DNA from: Oscillospiraceae bacterium | GTDB taxonomy: Bacteria > Bacillota > Clostridia > Oscillospirales > Ruminococcaceae | Direction of reading: 5' to 3' | NCBI GenBank assembly: GCA_017460835.1 | Contig: JAFUAD010000015.1 | Location: 1 to 63,890 of the forward strand | Length of the DNA stretch: 63,890 nt | Shown here: positions 1 through 7,853 of the stretch, piece after piece | Numbering within the stretch: the stretch's first letter is position 1 | Layout of the letters: each line of letters starts with the position of its first letter | Made by a program: the position numbers and the translations under genes | Notes under the pieces: generated by a model | Told to the model about the DNA's origin: nothing | Databases searched by the model: none | Seen by the model: only the letters and a program-made list of their open reading frames with translations

Positions 1-234
1 CAGCCGAATCAGCCTGTGAAATATGCTGACAACCAGGAGCCGCGCTGGAAGCAAAAGGAACGGGAAGCCGCCGCTGCGGCAGCCGTGACAGCAGCCGGTG
101 CCGCTGCACTGACACAGCAGCCGAATCAGCCTGTGAAATATGCTGACAACCAGGAGCCGCGCTGGAAGCAAAAGGAACGGGAAGCCGCCGCTGCGGCAGC
201 CGTGACAGCAGCCGGTGCCGCTGCACTGACACAG
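1..234 (+). repeat. Perfect 117-bp tandem duplication
   Basis: Nucleotides 1-117 and 118-234 are identical and encode the same 39 residues in frame. The array may continue upstream of the window. Identity at synonymous sites points to a recent duplication or ongoing slippage or recombination. Shorter 33-bp coding repeats (NGQQQAPANQQ-like) follow at about 235-460. Confidence 0.95.
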
Positions 235-1455
235 CAGCCGGGTCAGCAGCAAATGCCTGCAAATCAGCAAACAGGCCAGCAGCAAGCACCGGCAAATCAG
301 CAAAATGGCCAGCAGCAAGCACCCGCAAATCAACAAAACGGCCAGCAGCAAACTCCGGCAAATCAGCAAAACGGGCAGCAGCAAGCGCCTGCAAATCAGC
401 AGCCCGGGCAGAGGCAGGGCAATCAGCAGCAGAGCCCCGCAAATCAGCAAAACGGACAGGCCGCCGCCGCACCGCCCGTGCCGCCGGTTCCGCCCGCAGA
501 GCCCGTCGCACCGGCGCCCGCCCCGAAAAAGCAATCCTCCTTCGGTAAGCTCAATGCAGCACTTTGCGCGCTGCTCGCGCTGAACCTCGCCGGCGGCGGA
601 TTCATCATCACAAAAATGCTGACGAAGGAAAACAATTCGGATTCGCAGGGCTCGCAGGTCGCAATGGTCGAAGCGACCACGACTACGGTTCAGGAAACCA
701 CGACCAACGAAGCGCCGGAGACCACCACGACGACGAAAACGACCGCCACAACCACAACCACCACGGAACGAACCACTACGACCACCGAGGCGGAGACAAC
801 CACCGAGACCACAATCTCGGAGACACAGCCGACCACGACCACCACCAGAGTTACAACCACGGCGCCGCCCCCGAGCAATACCCGCTCCGCTTCTCAGTAT
901 TATCAGGATTATCCGGGCGTCGCATTCAGCGATAACGGCAATGACCCCTTCTGCCCGCCGGGACTCTATACCAGAGATTCCAATTACGACGGCGCGGCGA
1001 TTCAGGAGGCGACGGCAAAGAGCGTGCTTGCCTCTCTGCCGGTCACATGGCTCGATATGGCAAACCCGATCGGCGTCAACAATGACGACACGCAGTTCCG
1101 TTATGTGACAAATGCGTATCCGGTTCCGACGCTCGGCTTCTCGCTCCCGGCTGCGATTGATCTTTATATTCATGAGGGCGTCCGGCCGCACGGCAATTAT
1201 CTCCGCCGCATTGACTACTATTTCGGCAATCATCAGGATGACCGCTCCGGATACACATGGACAAGAGACGAGCTTTACAGCGTCTTTACGCAATTGAATG
1301 CACAGGCGAAAAACCGGTTCGGCGCCGGAACCCGCAAGGAGGACAGCTCAGAGGAGCACTATCAGTACCGCACCTCCGGCGGCGGCACGGTCGATATCTT
1401 CTTCTACAATCTCAACGGAAAATATATGGTGCGCGTGGCGCGCTCCAATAACTAA
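1..1455 (+). CDS. Repeat-rich membrane-anchored secreted protein (5' partial)
   Basis: The reading frame is open to the window edge, so the true start lies upstream. The visible part opens with two identical 39-residue units containing KYADNQEPRWKQKEREA, then about five 11-residue units of the NGQQQAPANQQ type, then a Pro/Ala-rich stretch. A single hydrophobic segment (codons near nt 541-615) is followed by a long Thr-rich linker (nt 664-870) and a globular domain of about 180 residues. This order suggests a cytoplasmic low-complexity N-terminus, one membrane span, and a Thr-rich, possibly glycosylated stalk presenting an extracellular domain. I do not recognise the C-terminal domain. The LRAT-like gene starts 18 bp downstream on the same strand, so the two are probably co-transcribed. 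Confidence 0.8.
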   Translation, partial: QPNQPVKYADNQEPRWKQKEREAAAAAAVTAAGAAALTQQPNQPVKYADNQEPRWKQKEREAAAAAAVTAAGAAALTQQPGQQQMPANQQTGQQQAPANQQNGQQQAPANQQNGQQQTPANQQNGQQQAPANQQPGQRQGNQQQSPANQQNGQAAAAPPVPPVPPAEPVAPAPAPKKQSSFGKLNAALCALLALNLAGGGFIITKMLTKENNSDSQGSQVAMVEATTTTVQETTTNEAPETTTTTKTTATTTTTTERTTTTTEAETTTETTISETQPTTTTTRVTTTAPPPSNTRSASQYYQDYPGVAFSDNGNDPFCPPGLYTRDSNYDGAAIQEATAKSVLASLPVTWLDMANPIGVNNDDTQFRYVTNAYPVPTLGFSLPAAIDLYIHEGVRPHGNYLRRIDYYFGNHQDDRSGYTWTRDELYSVFTQLNAQAKNRFGAGTRKEDSSEEHYQYRTSGGGTVDIFFYNLNGKYMVRVARSNN

Positions 1456-1473
1456 AAGGAGGCAAGGCGGGAG

Positions 1474-2349
1474 ATGGCAATTCTGGATGCATTTGCACGC
1501 GGACTGGATAAACTCGCGGATAAGATCGACCGGATTTCGGATTCGCAGCAATTGAATCAGGATACGGAATTCTCCATCATGGATAAGGATTACTGCTGGG
1601 AGGATCTCGACTATGCCGGCGATGCGACCATGCAGCGGCATGTCGTGACAGGGCAGTGCCGGATCGTCGGAAAATACGGAACCGTACTTGACCGCGGAAC
1701 ACAAGAGGAAATGGAGCAGTCCATGATCCGGCGGACCGCAATGGAGGCGGCGCTGCACAAGAGCACCGGCTCCGTGTATCCGTCCGAGCCCGACAGCCGC
1801 GTCGAGATTCTGAAGGCTGTGCCCGATCCCGTGTATCAGACGCCGGTGCTCGCACAGTACGGCGACATCATCGGCGTTGTCCGGGGGAAGGGGACCTACG
1901 AGCATTACGGCATTTATGTCAGCGATACCTGCGTCGTGCATTACGGCATTCCCTCCGGCAAGACGCTGCGCCCCTCGATCCACGCAACCAGCCTGCGGCA
2001 TTTCCTCGGCAGCGATACCGAATATTTTGTGCTCGATTTTCCGAAGCCGTATCAGCCGCCGATCCGCCTCGGCAATCAGGGGTCGGTTCCGCATTCCGAA
2101 ACCGTCTCGGAGGAGCTGGCAAAACAGCTTTACCAGACCTACGGCTACCATCTCTACACCCCGGAGGAGACCGTCGCGCGGGCACGCTCCCGCATCGGCG
2201 AGACCAGCTACAATCTCCTGACGAACAACTGCGAGCACTTCGCGATCTGGTGCAAGACCGGCGTCAGCGAATCCATCCAGGTTTCCGGGATGCTGCAAAC
2301 GCTGCTGAAAAGTACGCGCTGGAGCTTCCGCAAGCCGGTGTACCGGTGA
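1474..2349 (+). CDS. LRAT / NlpC-P60-like (NC domain) protein
   Basis: 291 aa. The second half matches the lecithin:retinol acyltransferase-like branch of the NlpC/P60 superfamily. A GDIIGVVR strand precedes YEHYGIYV, whose His144 lies 12 residues before His156 of VVHYG; LRAT shows the same spacing of its two histidines. The nucleophile motif NNCEHFAIW carries Cys253. Members are thiol acyltransferases, hydrolases or peptidases; the substrate here is unknown. There is no signal peptide or membrane span, so it is probably cytoplasmic or exported by another route. The N-terminal 120 residues are unassigned. An AAAGGAGG ribosome site sits about 13 nt before the ATG. A bidirectional terminator follows the gene. 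Confidence 0.8.
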   Translation: MAILDAFARGLDKLADKIDRISDSQQLNQDTEFSIMDKDYCWEDLDYAGDATMQRHVVTGQCRIVGKYGTVLDRGTQEEMEQSMIRRTAMEAALHKSTGSVYPSEPDSRVEILKAVPDPVYQTPVLAQYGDIIGVVRGKGTYEHYGIYVSDTCVVHYGIPSGKTLRPSIHATSLRHFLGSDTEYFVLDFPKPYQPPIRLGNQGSVPHSETVSEELAKQLYQTYGYHLYTPEETVARARSRIGETSYNLLTNNCEHFAIWCKTGVSESIQVSGMLQTLLKSTRWSFRKPVYR

Positions 2350-2383
2350 GCGTATTCAGCCCGAAACCCGCAAATCACAAATC

Positions 2384-2431
2384 AAAAAGAGCAGCGGTCA
2401 GAGCCGAAATGGGTTCTGACCGCTGCTTTTT
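2384..2431. terminator. Bidirectional intrinsic terminator
   Basis: A 13-bp stem (2390-2402 with 2415-2427) is flanked by A-rich sequence on the left and T-rich sequence on the right. It can therefore end transcription of both the LRAT-like gene (plus) and the convergent WYL regulator (minus). Confidence 0.85.
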
Positions 2432-2504
2432 CCTGTATCCAAATGCACTGCCCCTCTCCCGGAATCGTGCAGCCGGGGGAGGGGCGAATTTTGGCTATAA
2501 TACG

Positions 2505-3611
2505 TCATTTTTCAGGCGGGGGAGGGGCTGGGGGTGCGGCAGGAGAGGGGTCGGGGGAGGGGGTATTTTGCGGCATTCCGGCCTCGTCCGGCGGGTATTT
2601 CTCCGCCAGCATCGCCGCCGCTGCGCTGAGTGAGGAACGCAGGGAAGCGGGCTCAAGCACCGTGACCCAGCGCGCATACTGCATCGCCCAATGCTCCATT
2701 GCCAGCGGGTGAACCTGCACGGTCACGGAGAGCATCCCCGCTTCCTCCGCCGGAACGATGCATGCGCTGTCCCCGAACCAGTCGGCAATGTCACCGAGGA
2801 TATGCTCATCGGCAAGGAACCGGCAGGTCACCTGCTCGCCGCTGTACATGTAGAGCTGCTCGATCGTCTGACTGGGATGGGGGTAATCTGCCGGCGCCGG
2901 CGCACAGGGCTCCCCCGGCAGAAGGCTGATCTCATGAATCCGGTCGATCCGGTAATGCGACACACTCTGATACGGCTCCTTGCAGCAGACCAGATAATAC
3001 CGACCCTGCGAGACGAGGATGCGGTACGGGCTGACCCGGTACACCCGCGGCTGCCCGTTCTCATCACAGCGCGGGGTCATCTGCGGCTTGCCGCCCGCCG
3101 CGAGCTGATATCTGCAATACCGGAATTCGACCAAGCAGCGTTTCCGGATCGCTTCGCAGAGCAGCTCGACGGAGTAGAGCAATTGCTTTGCGGGCGGATG
3201 ATGCAGATGCACAACCGCCGGAAGTGTCTCCGGAATCTGATACAGTGCGGTCTGCGGTGCAATGCGGCAGAGCTTTTCCGCAACCGCATCTCGCTGCTGC
3301 TCGGGCAGAGCGGGCATCGCATAAAGCAAATCTAATAAGAGCCGCAGCTCGCTTAATTCGAGCTGCGGTTCCATGTACCAGTCTGTGTCGCGGGTATAAA
3401 CGGTGCCATCGGGCTTCTGATACTGCGTGCGCTCCGCATTGAGCGGGAATCCCGCGTCGCAGATCAGATCGAGATAATGCTTTAATGTGCGGCGGTTCAG
3501 CGTCACGCCGCAGCGCTTCTGCATCCGCTGCATAAGCTGCGCCTGCGTGAGCCGGTGCTGCGGGTCAGTTTCCTCCTGAAGGATTCGGAGCAATTGAAAC
3601 AGTGCTTTCAT
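2505..3611 (-). CDS. WYL-domain transcriptional regulator
   Basis: 368 aa. The N-terminal 60 residues form a winged-helix DNA-binding region (LTQAQLMQRMQKRCG, then LNRRTLKHYLD). The WYL-type core YRVSPYRILVSQGRYYLVC lies around residues 190-215, followed by a WCX-like C-terminal region. Such proteins are usually repressors or activators sensing nucleic acid or small ligands. The last 20 residues are a Pro-rich tail (PAAPPAPPPP). The start overlaps the stop of the LCP gene by 4 bp (ATGA), so the two are translationally coupled. The regulator may control cell-envelope genes, but that is inference from context only. Confidence 0.85.
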   Translation of the reverse strand: MKALFQLLRILQEETDPQHRLTQAQLMQRMQKRCGVTLNRRTLKHYLDLICDAGFPLNAERTQYQKPDGTVYTRDTDWYMEPQLELSELRLLLDLLYAMPALPEQQRDAVAEKLCRIAPQTALYQIPETLPAVVHLHHPPAKQLLYSVELLCEAIRKRCLVEFRYCRYQLAAGGKPQMTPRCDENGQPRVYRVSPYRILVSQGRYYLVCCKEPYQSVSHYRIDRIHEISLLPGEPCAPAPADYPHPSQTIEQLYMYSGEQVTCRFLADEHILGDIADWFGDSACIVPAEEAGMLSVTVQVHPLAMEHWAMQYARWVTVLEPASLRSSLSAAAAMLAEKYPPDEAGMPQNTPSPDPSPAAPPAPPPPEK

Positions 3612-4999
3612 TCTGCTGCACTCCCTGTCTGTAATCCTGATTTACTCTTTACCGCTTTTTCATAGATTTTCCGGTTCGCTTCAAAATCCACCGCCAGAAC
3701 CATCTGCCCGTCGGGCGCGGTCTGATCGTCGAAGGTGCCGTCTGCCGGCAGCCGGAGCGACTGTTTGTCGTAGAAGATCAGCTCATACGGCAGCTTCAGC
3801 GATAGCCAGTACAGTCTGCCGCTGCTGATATTCGTCCGGAATTCCGGCAGCGCATTTTTGAGCAGCCGGGTCAGCGCGCTGGGCTTCAGCAGCTTCAGCT
3901 TATCGAGGATGAGCTCCATGACATTGCGCTGACGCTCTGTCCGTTCAAAATCCGCGTTGCCGACCTTGCGGATCCGCGAATAGGACAATGCCTGTTTTCC
4001 GTTCAGGACAAATGTACCGCCGCTCGGAAGAAAATCCGCTTTCGGGTCATCGCCCATGATCTCATTGACCTCGGTTTGCAGAATTGCGTTGATCGCCTGC
4101 GCTTCCTTGTCGGTGATCTTCACCTTGACGCCGCCGACCGCATCCGCCAGATGCACAAATGCGGAGAAATTCACGCAGATGTATTCGTCCACGCGGATTC
4201 CGAAATTATTGATAATCGTGTCCATCAGCAGCGTCGCGCCGCCGTATGCATACGCCGCGTTCAGCTTGTTCGCGCCGTATCCGGGAATGTTCACATAGCT
4301 GTCGCGCATCAGCGAGGTCATTGTCATGGTGTGATTGTGCCTGCTGAAGCTCAGCAGCATGATCGTATCGGCGCGCCCGCGTTCATCCCCGCGCGCATCC
4401 GTCCCGATCAGCAGCACATTCCGCACCTTGCTGTCCTGCACCGCGGCATTCGCAGTGATATGCCGCTCGCCGGTTTTCTCTGTCTGTATTTTGCGGATTG
4501 CGATAATCGCGATCACGGAATAGATCACGAAAATCGTGAAGATAAAGCTGATCGCCGAGATGGCAAGGCGGCGCAGACAGCTGTGTCTCCGTTTGCGGCG
4601 CTTCCGCCGGTGCTTCTGCACGACCGGTTCTTCATCCTGAAACTCCTCCGGCTGATCGTAAACCGGCGGCGGCTGAAAACTCTGCGGCGGGCCCGAATAG
4701 CTCTCAAAGTTTCCGTCCCACGATGCCCTGCGGATGCCTGCCTGCGGCGGGCTGGTTCTGCGCTGTGCCGGTCTCTGCCGCGGGACAGTCCCGCGCATGG
4801 CGCTCTGTCGTCCGCCGGGCTGCTGCATTCCGGCCGTGCGCTGCATGCTCTGCTGCACTGCCCGCTGGCGGGCGCCGTATGCGGGGGGGTGCACCTGACC
4901 GGGCTGCCCCGGTGCGTATGCCGGCGGCGGGTTCCCCGTCTGCTCCGGCTTTGGAATCGGAATGGACTTTGTGTCAGACATTCCGTTGTTTATGCTCAT
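3608..4999 (-). CDS. LytR-CpsA-Psr (LCP) family cell-wall glycopolymer transferase
   Basis: 463 aa from the chosen start. The start at 4999 (MSINNG) has GGAAGGA 8 nt upstream; an in-frame ATG at 5008 directly abuts that site and is less likely. Residues 1-140 are Pro/Gln-rich and end in a basic patch (RRKRRKRR), followed by one membrane span (about 145-168). The extracellular LCP domain carries LLIGTDARGDERGRADTIML, TSLMRDSYVNIPGYG and LSYSRIRKVGNADFERTERQ, including the Asp and Arg residues that bind polyprenyl pyrophosphate. LCP enzymes attach teichoic acids, capsule or other glycopolymers to peptidoglycan. The cytoplasmic tail is longer than usual. Confidence 0.9.
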   Translation of the reverse strand: MSINNGMSDTKSIPIPKPEQTGNPPPAYAPGQPGQVHPPAYGARQRAVQQSMQRTAGMQQPGGRQSAMRGTVPRQRPAQRRTSPPQAGIRRASWDGNFESYSGPPQSFQPPPVYDQPEEFQDEEPVVQKHRRKRRKRRHSCLRRLAISAISFIFTIFVIYSVIAIIAIRKIQTEKTGERHITANAAVQDSKVRNVLLIGTDARGDERGRADTIMLLSFSRHNHTMTMTSLMRDSYVNIPGYGANKLNAAYAYGGATLLMDTIINNFGIRVDEYICVNFSAFVHLADAVGGVKVKITDKEAQAINAILQTEVNEIMGDDPKADFLPSGGTFVLNGKQALSYSRIRKVGNADFERTERQRNVMELILDKLKLLKPSALTRLLKNALPEFRTNISSGRLYWLSLKLPYELIFYDKQSLRLPADGTFDDQTAPDGQMVLAVDFEANRKIYEKAVKSKSGLQTGSAAE

Positions 5000-5048
5000 A
5001 GCGGTCATCCTTCCATTGCTCTGTATGCGCTGTTTCTTTCTATCTCAT

Positions 5049-5078
5049 ATTATACCCGCCAACCGCCCCTGCTGTCAA
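5049..5078 (-). promoter_or_regulatory. Sigma-A-type promoter for the LCP-WYL operon
   Basis: On the minus strand a perfect TTGACA (5073-5078) is separated by 18 bp from a perfect TATAAT (5049-5054). It lies about 50 bp upstream of the LCP start. Confidence 0.85.
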
Positions 5079-5142
5079 TGCTTCCGCCGCAATTCGACAA
5101 GGATTGCAACAGAATTGTTACCGTTTCTTTCGATTTTGTATT

Positions 5143-5158
5143 TGTTCCATGTGGAACA
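5143..5158. promoter_or_regulatory. parS-like centromere site 1
   Basis: TGTTCCATGTGGAACA is a near-palindrome with 7-bp arms. It differs from the Firmicutes parS consensus TGTTNCACGTGAAACA mainly in the central dinucleotide. It lies between the LCP gene and rsmG and is one of five such sites near the origin. Confidence 0.7.
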
Positions 5159-5170
5159 TAAAACATATGT

Positions 5171-5878
5171 TCACAGCGGACTGCGCTTGATTTTTGCATA
5201 TCGCCGCGGATACTGCTCCGGGGTCGGCGCGGTCTTGCGCATCAAAACTAGAACCTTATCCTCGCCCTCCAGCGTATACCGGAGCACCTCCGGCGCTTCG
5301 CCGCCGAGCGCCTTTGCCGCAGAATCAAAGCGCTCCGATTCCATATCAAAGCTGCGGCCTTTCATTGCGAGCAGCATGCCGTTTTGCTTCAGAAACGGAA
5401 ACGCGAGCTCAGAGAGCACCGACCCGTTCGCCATCGCACGCGACACCGCGTAATCGAATGACGCACGAACCCCGTCTCCGCGGACATATTCCTCAGCCCG
5501 CGCACACACTGTCTCGATCTGCAATCCCAGCCGTACCGCCGCCATTTTGCAAAAGCTGATCTTGTTCTGCTCACTGTCAAGCAGCGTGAGATGCAGCGAC
5601 GGATTCAGAATTGCCAGCGGAATTCCGGGAATGCCACCGCCGGTTCCAAGGTCGATCACCGCCGCGTCATCGCGAAGATACCGCAGAATATAGGCCGCAT
5701 CGAGGAAATGCCGCGTCCAGATATCGGAGAGCGTGCTCGCAGCGGTCACATTCTGTATTCCCGATTCTGTCCACATAAGCGCGGCATATTCCTGCAATAG
5801 CCGGAATGACTCCTCTGACAGCGCGATCTCATACCACGCAAACAGCGCCCTGATCTGCTCAAAATTGTCATTCACCAT
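5171..5878 (-). CDS. rsmG: 16S rRNA (guanine-N7)-methyltransferase RsmG (GidB)
   Basis: 235 aa, a usual family length. The SAM-binding motif VIDLGTGGGIPGIPLAI and the downstream SRAMANGSVLSELAFPFL region are typical of RsmG, which methylates N7 of a guanine in the 530 loop of 16S rRNA; loss in other species gives low-level streptomycin resistance. The gene overlaps the 3' end of mnmG by 11 bp and belongs to that operon. In many Firmicutes noc or parA-parB follow rsmG; here the next gene is the LCP protein, with only a parS-like site between them. Confidence 0.95.
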   Translation of the reverse strand: MVNDNFEQIRALFAWYEIALSEESFRLLQEYAALMWTESGIQNVTAASTLSDIWTRHFLDAAYILRYLRDDAAVIDLGTGGGIPGIPLAILNPSLHLTLLDSEQNKISFCKMAAVRLGLQIETVCARAEEYVRGDGVRASFDYAVSRAMANGSVLSELAFPFLKQNGMLLAMKGRSFDMESERFDSAAKALGGEAPEVLRYTLEGEDKVLVLMRKTAPTPEQYPRRYAKIKRSPL

Positions 5879-7748
5879 GATATCCGCCCGCCTTCAGCCA
5901 AGTCATCAGAATCGAAATATCCGCCGGCGACACCCCGGAAATCGCCGCAGCCTGCGCGAGCTGTTCCGGCCTGTGCCTGCCGAGCTTCTCCGCCGCCTCC
6001 GAGGAGAGCCCGCGAATCCTGCTGTAATCCACATCAAGCGGCAGGCGAATACGCTCCAGCTCGGCCATCCGGCTGTTCTGCTGATTCTGCCGCTCGATGT
6101 ACTGCTCGTAGCGAATGCGGTTTCCGACCTCCTCCGCCTCAATCTCATTCAGATTCATGGGGAGATGCAGAGCATCCCGAATCTCCTGAAAATGAATCTG
6201 CGGCCGCTTCAGCAGTGATTCGAGCCTTGTTTTTTGTGTGATTTCACTTGTTCCATGTGAAACAAGGAATGTATTGACCTCATCCGGTGTGACTGACGCT
6301 GCCCGAATCTGCTCCAAAGCATCGTAAATATGCTGCATTTTCGTCTCAAATCGCTGCCAGCGTTCATCGCCGATCAGCCGAAATTCTCTGCCGATTGGCG
6401 TCAGCCGTTCGTCTGCATTCGCATGCCGCAGCGACAGCCGGTATTCGCTGCGCGCCGTCATCATGCGATACGGGTCATCCGTCCCCTTCGTCACGAGATC
6501 GTCGATCAGCGTGCCGATATACGAGCTGCTGCGGGGCAATTCAAGCTGCTTATCACCCAAAACATACGCAGATGCGTTGATTCCGGCGATGAGACCTTGA
6601 GCCGCCGCTTCCTCATAGCCAGAGGTACCATTGAATTGTCCGGCAGAATACAACCCATGAAAATCACGGAACGCGAGCGAATGAAGCAGCACAGTCGGAT
6701 TGATGCAGTCGTATTCGATCGCATAGGCCGATCGCATGATCTCGATTTTCTCGAATCCGCGAACGGTTCGCAGCATCTGATCCTGCACAAACTCCGGCAG
6801 CGAGGTGCTGAACCCCTGCAAATACATCTCTTCCGAGTCAATTCCGGTCGGCTCGACGAAAATCTGGTGCCGTTCGCGGCTCGCAAACCGCACAACCTTA
6901 TCTTCAATCGACGGGCAATACCGTGGCCCAATTCCGTGAATCACCCCGCTGTAAAGCGGCGATTCCTCCAGATTATTCTTGATGACCTCATGCGTTTGCG
7001 CATTCGTGTTCGCAATGTAGCACACCGCATCATTCCGGACGCTTCCGCGCTCACCGTCAAATGAGAACGGAAGCGGATTTTCGTCTCCGTACTGCGGCTG
7101 AAGCACGCTGTAATCAATGCTTCTGCGATGAACGCGGCACGGTGTCCCGGTTTTGAACCGGCGCAGTCTGATTCCATGCGCCTCCAGCTTTTCGGAGAGA
7201 AATGCGGCCGGCAGGCAGGCATCCGGCCCGCTTTCCCGCGATTTCTTTCCGATATAAACCCGTCCGTTCAGGAATGTTCCTGCGCAAATCACGACAGATT
7301 TGCAGCTATATACCCCGCCGAAGCTGTTGACAACACCCGTAACCGCATTGTTTTCATCAATCAGAATATCTGCAATCTCAGCTTGAATTACCTGCAAATT
7401 CGGCGTATTTTCGACGATTTTCTTTGTATACAAATGGTACAAAGCGCGATCGGCCTGTGCTCGCGGGCTGTGAACAGAAACACCCTTGCTCAGGTTCAGC
7501 ATCCGCATCTGAATGCAGCAAGCATCCCCTGCCTTCCCCATCACACCGCCCAACGCGTCGATTTCGCGGACAAGATGTCCTTTCGCACTTCCGCCGATTG
7601 ACGGGTTGCAGGGCATATTCCCGATATGATCGAGCGATATTGTGATAAGGGCGGTTTTGCAGCCCCGTTTTGCAGATGCGACCGCCGCCTCGATTCCGGC
7701 GTGACCTGCACCGATCACAATGACATCAAAATTCCCGAGATTTGACAC
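5868..7748 (-). CDS. mnmG: tRNA uridine 5-carboxymethylaminomethyl modification enzyme MnmG (GidA)
   Basis: 626 aa from a GTG start at 7748, chosen because a perfect GGAGGTG lies 5 bp upstream; an in-frame ATG at 7772 sits inside a parS-like site and has no ribosome site. The FAD-binding motif GAGHAGIEAAVASAKRG is at the N-terminus; CAGTFLNGRVYIG and the C-terminal helical domain that contacts MnmE follow. With MnmE it builds the cmnm5U34 modification on wobble uridines of several tRNAs. A parS-like site lies within the coding sequence at 6249-6264. Its partner gene mnmE is immediately upstream. Confidence 0.97.
   Translation of the reverse strand: MSNLGNFDVIVIGAGHAGIEAAVASAKRGCKTALITISLDHIGNMPCNPSIGGSAKGHLVREIDALGGVMGKAGDACCIQMRMLNLSKGVSVHSPRAQADRALYHLYTKKIVENTPNLQVIQAEIADILIDENNAVTGVVNSFGGVYSCKSVVICAGTFLNGRVYIGKKSRESGPDACLPAAFLSEKLEAHGIRLRRFKTGTPCRVHRRSIDYSVLQPQYGDENPLPFSFDGERGSVRNDAVCYIANTNAQTHEVIKNNLEESPLYSGVIHGIGPRYCPSIEDKVVRFASRERHQIFVEPTGIDSEEMYLQGFSTSLPEFVQDQMLRTVRGFEKIEIMRSAYAIEYDCINPTVLLHSLAFRDFHGLYSAGQFNGTSGYEEAAAQGLIAGINASAYVLGDKQLELPRSSSYIGTLIDDLVTKGTDDPYRMMTARSEYRLSLRHANADERLTPIGREFRLIGDERWQRFETKMQHIYDALEQIRAASVTPDEVNTFLVSHGTSEITQKTRLESLLKRPQIHFQEIRDALHLPMNLNEIEAEEVGNRIRYEQYIERQNQQNSRMAELERIRLPLDVDYSRIRGLSSEAAEKLGRHRPEQLAQAAAISGVSPADISILMTWLKAGGYHGE
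6249..6264. promoter_or_regulatory. parS-like centromere site 2 (inside mnmG)
   Basis: TGTTCCATGTGAAACA matches the TGTTNCACGTGAAACA consensus at all but one of the sixteen positions. It lies within the mnmG coding sequence; intragenic parS sites are common in Firmicutes. Confidence 0.75.
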
Positions 7749-7762
7749 AATTTCACCTCCAT

Positions 7763-7778
7763 TGTTCCACATGGAACA
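7763..7778. promoter_or_regulatory. parS-like centromere site 3
   Basis: TGTTCCACATGGAACA, the first of three identical copies in the mnmE-mnmG gap. It overlaps the upstream alternative ATG of mnmG. Confidence 0.7.
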
Positions 7779-7799
7779 GTATCTGACAAATTACAACAA

Positions 7800-7815
7800 T
7801 GTTCCACATGGAACA
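7800..7815. promoter_or_regulatory. parS-like centromere site 4
   Basis: The second identical TGTTCCACATGGAACA copy, 37 bp from site 3. Confidence 0.7.
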
Positions 7816-7830
7816 AGAAGCAGCCTTCAA

Positions 7831-7846
7831 TGTTCCACATGGAACA
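7831..7846. promoter_or_regulatory. parS-like centromere site 5
   Basis: The third identical TGTTCCACATGGAACA copy, 31 bp from site 4 and 8 bp from the end of mnmE. Confidence 0.7.
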
Positions 7847-7853
7847 ATATTCG

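Noticed and set aside
564-935. His/Asp-rich plus-strand frame and Val-rich minus-strand frame over the Thr-rich linker
   Set aside because: Both arise from ACC/ACG/ACA threonine codons read in other frames.
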